Of a DNA stretch of 64,000 nt, positions 37,301 to 47,324 are shown one piece after another. Numbering within the stretch: the stretch's first letter is position 1; the number at the start of each line of letters is the position of its first letter. This stretch comes from Crambe crambe (taxonomy: Eukaryota; Porifera; Demospongiae; Poecilosclerida; Crambeidae). The stretch lies in the NCBI GenBank assembly GCA_963924555.1, contig OZ004586.1:62001-126000 (forward strand), read 5' to 3'. A model generated the notes under the pieces. The model was given only the letters and a program-made list of their open reading frames with translations. It ran no database searches and was not told the DNA's origin. The position numbers were made by a program, and so were the translations under genes.

Positions 37301-39683
37301 CCATTAGCTGCAGGATGCATCCACCGCCAGCCACATATACATTCCAGTTGATGCAATAATCTATAAGAAAAAAATTTCAGTTATAAATCAATATTTATTT
37401 TTGATATCCTTTCTTGGGTTATGTACAAGTAGCAGTGTGGCCTGCCTGGTGTTCATCTCTGGGGCCTCTGTGCTTTGATCATGGTAATTCAAACATTATA
37501 AAATATTGCCAGCTGGAATTCAATTTGATATGGTGAAATTGGATTAATAATTTGCCTTGGAAGTAGAGTATCTGTTGCTAGTGGCTGATGCTTGTCAGGA
37601 CTTGTGTCTCTAAGTGCAAGCGTAATTATGAACTTCAGTGTAATAAAATTAAAAAATAAAAAAAAATAAAAAATTCCACATCATGATGTGGAATGTGTGA
37701 CTATGACATGACATACTATGAAAATAGAATGACTTGAACCTCTAATTGTGCGTATCAAAATATATCCCCCTCCCTTTGCAAGGAAATTTAAGGCTTGCCT
37801 CTCCTAAGTCTCGGTTAATTAGCCAGGTTCACTATCATCTTCACTAACATTATTGTTCACTTGTTAAGAATGTGCTTGCCAGCTGTCTTCGTTAGTCTGC
37901 TCAGTCGAGCCCAGAACCAAAATGGAAGTTAAACTGCTCCCTCCATCTGCAGTGACATAGTTAGTGTGACAGTGAAGGCATGCAGCTTGCACTCATTGAA
38001 TCACTCATATTTGCAACCAGAAGGGAATAACATAACAGGGATGTTATCTGTGCATGAGCTCTTCTAGTCAGTATCTAGAATATGCTATCAACATTTGCAG
38101 GAATTCTCAGCTCAGGAATTATTTGTTTATTCGGCATTATTACATGCAATGCCAGGCTGTATGAAATAAGCAGTGGTATCCAAAGATCAAATTTCAGAAT
38201 GAATGGATATGTTTGTTAGTTGGTTACTTCTATTTGTATGGTCATTTCCATAACTCTTTAGCTAGATCAGTCAGTAGTGAAATCTGTTTGTTTCTGTGGG
38301 TTGATTGTGACCTTTGGAAAGGTGAATACCTTGTTAATCGGGTTACTATATTTTTGTCATTCAATACTGAATGATGGATGAGGTGGTTAGTCTCCAACGC
38401 ACACACCTACGTATCATATGTGACATATGAACACACATGCCTCCATGCGGGCCCTGGGGCCACACAGCCTATTAGCTGGTTGAGTTAAGGCCATCACCTG
38501 GCATGGTCTAGGGAAATGATGAAGGTGTCAACTCACTTATACCAGTGCTAATGCACGAGCGTTTGATGTCAGTTCTGTGGCAATTCAATGACATAATTCC
38601 ACTGATATATTGGAGTGTGGAATAGATAGCATTGAAACACTGGAACCTGCTGATAAAAAACACCTCATTTCTAGAACTGGATTTGGTGGAGTGAAACATG
38701 TCTAATATGGTCACTTTCAGGCAAGCAAAGGAAAGTGGTAGTTGCATTGATCATAATGATTTGTTTAATTGGTTTTATTATAAGTAGCAGCTGATCTTAT
38801 TCTATCAATAAGTATGTATTCAAACTGGAAATTCTGTGAATACTTCCTGAAAGTGTCATTCTTGTTTGACTGCCATGGTGGCCTGCTGTTAGCTGACCTG
38901 CCATGATGGCCTGCATGTAATGTTACATAGTGAACTGACTCCACATATCACTTGTTCCAATTCTGTATGTCCTGAAGTTAATTGGCAGGTTGTATCTAGT
39001 GATGTGTACATCTATTCACTCATATGACTGTATGTAGGGGGCACACAGGAAACTCCTGGATCTGGCAAGTACCCTCGGCCTCTCCAACACTGTCATGAGA
39101 CTCATAGAGAAAAGGACCCACCAGGCAAGCCCCTACTTGCACGGTAAAACTCCTTAGTGTGGACACTTGGATTAAATTCAAGGGTGAATTTGATACACTG
39201 AAAGAGGGATGGATGAATTGACATATGGAGGGGAGGGATTTTTTATTTTTTATTATTTGAGTCAGTAAGGGATTTAATAAGTAGAATTGGTTATGTAATG
39301 GGATTATCCTTCAATGTATATGCAGGAAGGAGGCCATTAACTTTAAAGAATAGTTGTATACTCAATGACAAAGGTCCTACAGCAAATAAGTGAAGTAGTT
39401 CATTGCAGGAGATGTCTACATGTACACAAAACATGACCTTCTTATCATTTTCTGACTTCAGCATCCCTCTGGTAGTGCATTCATTATTCATTACATCACC
39501 ACTGGGTCACGATACATACCAAATGTACTTATATGGCATTTATCCAGGGTTCAATGGGTTTGCATATGGAAGATGTTAATTTGATGTTTTCTCTCTATTT
39601 TCCAGGATAAGTGGATCTTTTGGACAGGTATTTGCATCACTTCAGCTGTTATTCTCTTACTTATATACTATTTTGCATCATGA
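34372..39683 (+). CDS. GOSR2: Golgi SNARE membrin (GOSR2)
   Basis: Eight exons give about 210 residues, the usual size. It starts MENLYLETTR and has the N-terminal helical region (TQLKENLQQLEQDVYRLQTM, KKEVPSRKQEAR, RRISEAEKDAQQREEL). The Qb-SNARE motif (IRENERLTTASSAIDSMLAH, then KLLDLASTLGLSNTVMRLIE) precedes KRTHQDKW and a C-terminal membrane anchor (TSAVILLLIYYFAS). Membrin acts in ER-to-Golgi and intra-Golgi fusion with syntaxin 5, BET1 and SEC22, and NSF recycles it. Two introns (34994-36907, 37066-39037) are about 2 kb, far longer than elsewhere here. The last intron, after THQ, starts with GC (CACCAG|GCAAGC at 39125), a GC-AG intron. Confidence 0.95.
34994..36907 (+). other. Long GOSR2 intron with repeat-like content
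   Basis: No coding exon is supported in this 1.9-kb intron. It contains near-duplicated words (CCACCCATTCAAGGG twice near 35352 and 35415), a foldback structure at 35810-35980, and paired TCATGTGACTATCATGTGAC words at 36514-36535. This is likely decayed mobile-element sequence. Confidence 0.55.
35810..35980. repeat. Inverted-repeat (foldback) structure in GOSR2 intron
   Basis: ATGCCATCTGCTAAGCAAGC near 35816 is matched by its reverse complement, GCTTGCTTAGCGGATGAGATGGCAT near 35951-35977, with one 5-base insertion and one mismatch. The loop is about 110 bases. Direct relatives of flanking words (GACTCATCGTCC / GATTCATCGTCC; GTACAAGTGC twice) suggest a compound or nested remnant. Confidence 0.6.
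37066..39037 (+). other. Second long GOSR2 intron
   Basis: About 2 kb without a supported exon. It holds an A-rich low-complexity run (about 37645-37675) followed by a small hairpin (TTCCACATCATGATGTGGAA) and a duplicated word (TGCCATGGTGGCCTGC / TGCCATGATGGCCTGC near 38871-38915). I see no open frame with family resemblance. Confidence 0.5.
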
Positions 39684-40354
39684 ATAACTCATTGATTTTT
39701 TTATTAATAATCGATTAATCGAATCCGCGCATGTGCGTTGAGCACGTGTATGATCTGTCCTTTGGTCCTTTGCGAATTGAGTATTGGGAGAGGGTTTGAT
39801 AGCTACTATGAAGATATGCCATGTCTAAACACAGTAGCTACCTTTACCAGGAAATGATAATAATACGCAGTAAATTATTCAAAGCATGAAAATTCTGCTG
39901 CAGCACTGCACTCTCTTCTAAGAGCAATGATTCGATTTACTGAAGGGTGCCTGCACCCCACAGCATATATAGCAAATATTGGGAGACATGTTGTTAGCTG
40001 AGTATAAGTCTGAGTTGCTAGTTGCCTGTACTGTACTATTAAAAAATTCGAGTAGCTAGACCTTTAACAATGTGAAAGCATCCATCACAAGGTGTGTGAC
40101 AAACTGTGCAGAAAGCTTTGGTTGTTTCATAACAAGAGACTTTGCTGAGTTCGGAATTTTAAACTTTTTTTATAACGCTCCAGCTTGTTTCAGCAGCTTA
40201 ACTATTCAATCCGCAATTCCCCAGGAATGCAATAATTATCAAGTAACCTTATTGTGCAAATCCTGTTCTGCTAGGATATAAAAAGTCAACTATTTGGGGA
40301 GCATATCATTTGCTCCTTGTGCAAAGTTAGTTGAAGATTCTGTGAGTAGTTATA
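39684..40354. promoter_or_regulatory. GOSR2-Wnt intergenic region, probable Wnt promoter
   Basis: The 671 bases between the GOSR2 stop and the Wnt start contain an NRF1-like CGCGCATGTGCG (39726-39737) close to a GCACGTGT E-box (39741-39748). A small hairpin GGGTGCCTGCACCC lies near 39946. A TATA-like AGGATATAAAAAG at 40273-40285 is about 75 bases before the Wnt ATG, one of the few good TATA candidates in the window and compatible with a regulated gene. Confidence 0.45.
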
Positions 40355-43175
40355 ATGGAGAGTTTGAAACAGTCTAGAAGCTGCAGTTTTTGCAGCAATC
40401 TTTTGAGATTTCCTTCAATGAGTTTCAAGTCCAGAAAGTGCAATAGAGTGGAGAGGCAAAGTTGCAGACAACTGGACAGAACAAGCTGTTTTCTGCACAC
40501 AAAAAGCCACAGAAATGAGTTGATATTGAACAGGCAGTATCATACACCATTTCTCTTAGGCTTGTGGTGAGTCAATGCATGTTGCATGCATGCATGTAGT
40601 AGCTCAGGCTGCATGCAAACTGCAAGAACTGTTGAAGTCAGTCAGTGTAAAATCACTCTGCTTGCTCGCTTGGTTGTTGCAGGTGTCTGATGTTAGTGTG
40701 CTCCTTGCTTCCCTACACTCTGGCTCAAAAAGAGGTCGTGATTCCCTCAACTACTGCCCCCAATTCAACTACTACTGCCTTCTCCCCAACAGTACCCTCT
40801 TTCAATCCCTTCATCTGTGCTTCCAGTTTAGAGACACCAGCACAAATATCTTTCATCTGTGGACAGAATCCAACCATATTCCCCATCCTGCAATATGCTG
40901 AGAAATATGCCAAAGCAAAATGCGAAGAACAATTCAAGGATTCTATATGGAATTGCAGTGGTTTCTCACTCTTGCGTCGACCAAACATCACAAAGAGAGG
41001 TAAAATGCTAGCTCCCCCTGTAATTCCTTGATTGTGAGTGTGAAAAGAGAGGGAGGAGGGTCTCGGATGCAATGATATGTTGTGATAACTCGGTACACAG
41101 GTGCTACGACACCTGAATCACTTTGGAATAAGGTGGCATTTAAAGGAATGTGATTGAACATAGCAAAGATACTTGCAAGTATACCTTGAAATATTCCTAA
41201 TTCTCTACTACCTGCTGGGAATTAACCCAGCATTGTATCTGCAATTAGTGTAATTGCTATGATTATCCTTACACACTGAAGCAGTAGATTGGGCATTCAT
41301 CTTGCCTCCATATGCCGCAATTTAACACATGCCATAAGAGAACTGATATTAATCACATGTCATTTCAAGTGGAAGGTTGTTAGAAAGTGCATATAACCAT
41401 GCAAATGCTACTTCTTGTTTATAGCAAGCAGCTCAACTTTGCTTGCGTTGAAGCAACAGTGATGGAAACAGAATTATGCCAATTTCCTCCTTCTTTTCCT
41501 GTAGATCACATCTTCAAGGAATCAAACTACGTCTACTCCCTCTCTCTAGCAGTCATCACACACACAGTGGCCAGAGGTTGTCTTGATGGACTCATAAAGA
41601 ATTGCATATGCAGTGGTTCTCAAACAAGTTCAGATGGATGCTCAAACTACACTGAATATGGTTTGGACATAGCTGAACAGTTCCTAAGTAAACGTCAAGC
41701 AGTGATAGGTGGCGGCCTCCAGAGTTATGTTGCTACACACAACTTGCTTGCAGCTAAAATGGTGAGTGAATGTAATACAAGTCTAGTTGAGTAAGTTAGC
41801 ACGTGAGAGGCCTGAATGTTGACAGTCGTTAAGTGATTAGTGATCTTAGCACCAGAGGAATGACGCTAATTAGATTCCACTGGTTGCTGTGACAACTCTA
41901 ATTTGTGTCCCTGCAAGCACACTATGGGAACATTATCTCTTGGTGATTCCATTGTCCTTGTGATTCTTTCCTAGAATATCACACACTTTGCTTCATTTAG
42001 TTCAGAGAGGGTTTGTATGTCTTAGTGCCGAAGCTCCTACCCGGGAAAGTGATATGGTGTCATTCATAGAACAAAAATCTAGCACATTCTTTTCACCGCA
42101 TTAAAGTGAGCTGGACTCGTGCTGAGTCATTTTGAACATTGGGATTCAGAATACCGTTAGGAAGCATCTAGATCTGAGATTTTAGCAGAATGTGACACCA
42201 TTTTAATTGTGAATCAGTGTCAACACCTCTTGGTCCAGTTTTGGAATATTCCATTGACCATGCCCACTATCATGTTACAGAATGATTGATGGTTTGGGAA
42301 GAACCCTTTTTGCTCTACACACAGCACAGCTCAAAACCTTGCTGGGCTTTTGCTGTCATATAAAAATGCAATCATTCCAAATGACATTGAAAGGAATTAG
42401 CATCTCTAACGAGCAATACTGCTGGAAAATTCCACCCCCTGACATTCCCAGACTCCATTCAATCCACTTAGTGCAGTGTTTGCAATCAAGGGTTTTCATT
42501 ATTGGGTTAAGATGCAGCCATTAAGCCTTTAAGTGGCAATCTTCACATTAATAGCTTCCTAATGGTATCACCCTATTAATTAGCACTAAACTACTACATC
42601 TGTGTTGTGTACTGAACTTACAACCTTGATAAACTTTCATACATTACTAGTATGTTGGCAAGCTAATTAACTGTTTCTTTTTTATTTAACAGCTGATCCG
42701 TCAAACTTTGAATACATCCAAGGAAGTCTGTCGTTGCCATGGTATATCTGGCACTTGCACATTCAGCAGTTGCATTTCAGAACTACCCGATTTCTCTGTC
42801 CTTTCCAAAGCACTGAAAGAGGCCTACGATCAATCCTGCAAAATTGTTGTGCATGGACGCTCACGCAATGAGTGGGTCTCAAAATGTGGACGCTCCATCA
42901 CTAAAACTAATTTAGTTTATACAGATGAGTATGATTGGTGTCGGTACGATCCCTCGGTGGGCTCTGTGGGAGTCGTAGGTCGGGAGTGCCACCCCCTCCC
43001 TGGACGACCAAACTCCTGTAGTAATTTTTGTGGAAGATGTGGAAAGGGACACACTCAACACAATGTTGAGAGTCAAGTCCAGTGCGAATCTGGCTGTCAC
43101 TTCCGTTTCTGTTGTCACATAGTTTGTGATATGTGCATACGACGTCAAACTTATTACACTTGCTCGGACTCCTAG
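40355..43175 (+). CDS. WNT: Wnt family secreted signalling protein
   Basis: Four exons (40355-40566, 40683-40999, 41454-41761, 42693-43175) add up to 440 codons, 439 residues. The hydrophobic signal-type segment PFLLGLWCLMLVCSLLPYTL begins only around residue 65, so either exon 1 gives an unusually long N-terminus or translation starts later. Wnt landmarks: CEEQFKDSIWNCSGFSLL, AVITHTVARGCLDG, CRCHGISGTCTFSSC with the palmitoleoylated serine position kept, and a full C-terminal cysteine domain (CHFRFCCHIVCDMCIRRQTY, YYTC). Wnts are lipid-modified by Porcupine and bind Frizzled and LRP receptors. Several N-glycosylation sites are visible (NCS, NIT, NYT, NTS). Which vertebrate subfamily it belongs to cannot be judged; sponge Wnts are usually unassignable. 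Neighbours GOSR2 and CNPPD1 are also Wnt neighbours in human. Confidence 0.95.
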
Positions 43176-44122
43176 CCCAGACAGACAACTCCTAGCCCAG
43201 ACAAGTCACCTAGTTAATAACTCCAGAATACATCATTATTGGCAGGAAAAATGGAAAACAAGAAAAAGAGAGAGAGGCTGTGATTTAGCTAGCTAGCTAG
43301 CATTCCAGTTGCTCTTGTATTATTGGATCACTCTTAGATGTAGCCTATCACCAGCACACTTTGCTCCCTTATGCAAGTATAGATTTCCTTTCTTTTTTTT
43401 TTTCTTTTTTTTTATCAAGTCACTTCAGCTCACCTCCTCCCCCCCCCCCTCCCAAGCTGACCCACATGGTCCCCCTCCCTGACCCACATGGTGTAACACT
43501 AGACCTCCACTGACTGTTTGTCTCACTCACTCACTCACTCACTCACTCATTCACTCACTCTCTATCTTAATAACCACTGTACCACTATTATACATGTCCC
43601 ATTGTTACAATATTATTAGTATTTATTCATTCATATTATTGGCTCCACATAGCTGTATGTTATTTACATGTTATATCTTTGAATACCTATGGTGAATAAA
43701 GGTCAGTGTGAAACCATAGTATTAGGTTCATCCTAGTGGTGAAATCTGACCTATTACTCTTCAACAGTCAGTTTAACCTGTTTAGGGCAGGAATGGAAAC
43801 TGTCACTGAATGACCATGTTGTGATTGTGGCACTTAGCAAGTGGAACAAAACAGGATTCTCCATGCACCACCTGTCACTTGCACAATATAAAATGGGATT
43901 ATTTGAATTTCCCGCCGTTGACCACGCCCATGGCGCTCTATTGCGCATGCGCATTGTGATCCTCCCAGCTAAGAAAAAAAAAATGGCTGCGTCACCCTTC
44001 AAGGAGACACCGGGCAAAGTTTAGTAATAGCGAGGAAGTCTGACTGTTTATAGCGGCAAGGAACGTTGCTAGGAACACTTGAACTACTGGCCTACTTTCT
44101 GAAGTGAACGGAACGAGTAAAG
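43176..44122. promoter_or_regulatory. Wnt 3' end and CNPPD1 promoter
   Basis: A 20-base word with ACTCCTAGCCCAGACA is tandemly duplicated across and just after the Wnt stop codon. Further on are pyrimidine and C runs (43390-43452), GACCCACATGG twice (43460-43492), a TCAC microsatellite (43521-43560) and AATAAA at 43693, a plausible Wnt poly(A) signal. The CNPPD1 side has a perfect NRF1 palindrome TGCGCATGCGCA (43942-43953) and a YY1-like AAAATGGCTGC (about 43980-43990). Confidence 0.55.
43942..43953. promoter_or_regulatory. NRF1-type palindrome TGCGCATGCGCA
   Basis: Exact 12-base palindrome matching the NRF1 consensus, about 170 bases before the CNPPD1 start codon and 27 bases before a YY1-like AAAATGGCTGC. 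This combination is typical of TATA-less housekeeping promoters in animals. Confidence 0.55.
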
Positions 44123-47100
44123 ATGCTGATGTCTCAAGTTGACCCAGAGAGAAGCGAATGTATGAAGAAACGCTTCTGTATCGCTGGTGAGGACGAGTAC
44201 AACTGTTCTTCTGAAGTTCTGAATGGTGAGTATGATTGAGCCATGTACACAAGACATAGTATAGTGTAGTGGTGTACTCATGGGAGGGCGTGGCACTCTG
44301 AGGTATGGGTGTCCTATCTCCTGTATGTGTGGCCTACACTATGAAAGTATGTGATGGCTGATGCCATGGTCCTTGGGTTACCAATTGTGCGAGTATTTAG
44401 GGTGGAGATTATTGGATGAGAATTTCTCAGGGGTGATAATAATGATGCTACATTTGTGGGTATTCCAACTATTCTATTCTGCCTGAGCATGGCAGTTGTG
44501 GTATGAGAGACGTTTTCGTTTATCCTTTTATGGAGAGTGAAATTATGATAGTAGTTATTAGCTTACAAGTAGAATATGAATATAGTCATGATTTTATTAG
44601 TAGTGACTTCTTAAAATACTTGCTTACTTCCTCCGTCCATATTTGAAATTCATGGCTGGGGCTTTGATTGTCTTCCAGAAATGAGTTCTCCGACAGTTAA
44701 TGGCTGTTGGACAAATTACTGGAGTCACTTCCTCCATCCTGTCAATTTCTGCAAATATTTTGCTGTATTGGGAGAGTTACACTTTGGGAGGCAGAAGCAT
44801 GAACCGACTCCCAAATGTGCAATTTGAAACCACTTTTGGTGGGAAAAGCATGATGAAGCGTTCCCCTATTTGGTTCCAGATTGCACTATTAAGGCTGCCT
44901 TATTTAGTAAACATCATGGAATAATGCTCTTGTTCATATGTTACATGTGTGTACATGTTTACCTTTCTGGTCCATGCATGTGACATGATCTACCTTCTTC
45001 CCACATTCCTCTCAAATGCCTTGGAGGTCGACTCCCATGTGGACATGTACATGTGGAGGTTTTGTACATGCACATGTGATCATGTACACGTGGAGGTTGA
45101 GTACATGTGTACATGCACATGTGATCATGTACATGTGGAGTTTGAGTGCATGTCCACATGTACACGTGGAGGTTGATGAGTAAGCAGCAATCAATAATCA
45201 TTATTGTGATTTTATAGGTTTTAAGTTTGGCCTGTGTCTGCATGAAGAAGACATAGTATATGAAGGTTGTGTGATAGGGTATCTGAACTGCGTCATGGTT
45301 CCTTTGTAATGTCTGAAAAGCATGCTTAGTTTACTTCTATTCTGGCATGTAATCTGTTATGATTGTGTCTTTTACTCCTGCGTCACTAAGTCTAGTGATA
45401 GTGTTCAATTTGCTGCAATTACACTCTCCCTTTCATGTGTTTTCCCTCATTGAGTCAGAGAGAGAGAGAGAGAGATAGAGGGGTTTCGACTTTTAGCAAG
45501 GTATTATTTGTGTTGCTTTGTGTGTTTTTCAGATCTTGTTCTGTCTTCAGTGTTGAGTGCTATGCCATCCTATCAGTCCTCTCGCAAGGTCCTCAAACGT
45601 GGCTACATTGCGGACCTAGTCAGGTAAGCTTTTTTTGAGTATTGAGGGGGTGGAATATGAAACCCATTGTAGCATTGCCTCCTACCCTGGTCCATTGCCT
45701 CCTTGTTGTCTTCTCTGGCCCCTGTGACCCCTTTGACCTCTGCTTAACATGCTTAATGGTTGTTAGGTGGGAGGTTCTGATTGGTCGGATTCCCATGATG
45801 TCAATGAGCAGGATCTCCAACAGAGCTCTGCTAACTGCCATTCTTGAGCACCCCATGCATTCTTTGAATGGTGAGGTTAAATAATGACCAGCACTCCATA
45901 GGATGCACACTGTATCCTTTTTGCTTTCTTGGAACCTTCATACACACTGATCCATCGTATCTAGAACTTTGCCACTCCTACTCGCTGACTCATCCTGTGC
46001 TAAAACGTACTACTTCCCAACAACCAGAAATGGCATTATAGTTGCTTATGACATTCACTACCTTGGAGAACCGTCCTGTAACATTAATTTTTACTATTAA
46101 TTTTTGTTATTTGAAAGCTCTCTAATCATAGTCACTAAGTCAGGTTTGACTTCATATAATTGCTGTGACCTTATTGAGGGTAGTGGAGTCTAATGCAAAC
46201 ATATGCCCACACACACACACACACACACGTCTGCAGGGAGGGTGGTATTTCCCCGTGGTCCTTGTTGTTGGGATTAATCTACATCCGAAGATTGGCAGAG
46301 ACTAACCCAGACTACCTCACCACTGTTTCGTCACGTGACCTCTTCCTCATTGCCATGGTGAAATTATCACTATCACATGACTATCACATGACTTAGATTT
46401 ATACATTTGATCAGGTTGTGGCTTCAAAGTACATGAATGACGAAGGAGAATTGGAAGCATTATCTAATTCAGATTGGGCAGCCATAGGTGAGGCCCTCCC
46501 TTGATTATTATTATAATTATCCATAATATTTTAGTGCTGTTAAAAAAACTGATTTTTTCCCCACAGGTGTGACTTAATAATAGATTAATTTTTTGCCACA
46601 CACAGGTGTGACCCCAAAACGAGTCTTGGATAACTTGGAGTACAACTTTCTCAAAGCTATAGTGAGTCTCTAATTACATCACAATGATTCACTGAAGGCT
46701 CAGGGCATGTGTATATATATATATATGGAAGTTGCATGATTTGAGTGAAATACAGGAGACTGCATGGCCAGCACACAATCATGCTGGCTTCATATCTGCA
46801 TGTTGATCAGGTGGAGTAATTATTGATGCTGTCTCCATTCTGCTGAATTTCTGAGTGATGAAGTAGTGCTGGCTGGGATTGTATATGGATGTTAGTACTG
46901 TATGGCCGCTGCCATGTAGAAAGCACCCATAGAGTACTACTATTTAACTAATTATAGCCTTCAATTAGAAGTAGCCCTATGCTTCAGGTTTCAGGTGACT
47001 GGTTTGGCTTGACTTGGCTTGGTCTCTCTGTTATATTCTACACTATGTTCATTTATTGTACATGGTGAATTATGATGTCATTTGTGTGATTCAGGCCGAC

Positions 47101-47249
47101 GGGATTCTTCCAGCTTCTGTGGTATCAGGCACTTACTCTAGTACTTCAGTGCAGTATTCAGCTTGAGGGCACAAACACTTCACTTGTTCTGAGTCCAGCA
47201 TGTAGAGGACGAGATGGGATGGGAAAATGAAGAGGGCATCGAAATTTGG

Positions 47250-47324
<75 letters not shown>

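Noticed and set aside
40072-40281. Small plus-strand frame upstream of Wnt (MKASITRCVTNC...)
   Set aside because: No family resemblance, no good splice link to Wnt, and it overlaps the probable promoter with the TATA-like word.
45768-45869. Splice-bounded open stretch in a CNPPD1 intron (WEVLIGRIPMMSM...)
   Set aside because: Including it breaks the phase with the next exon, and the human protein has no counterpart between YIADLVR and EGGIS. Probably intron sequence open by chance.
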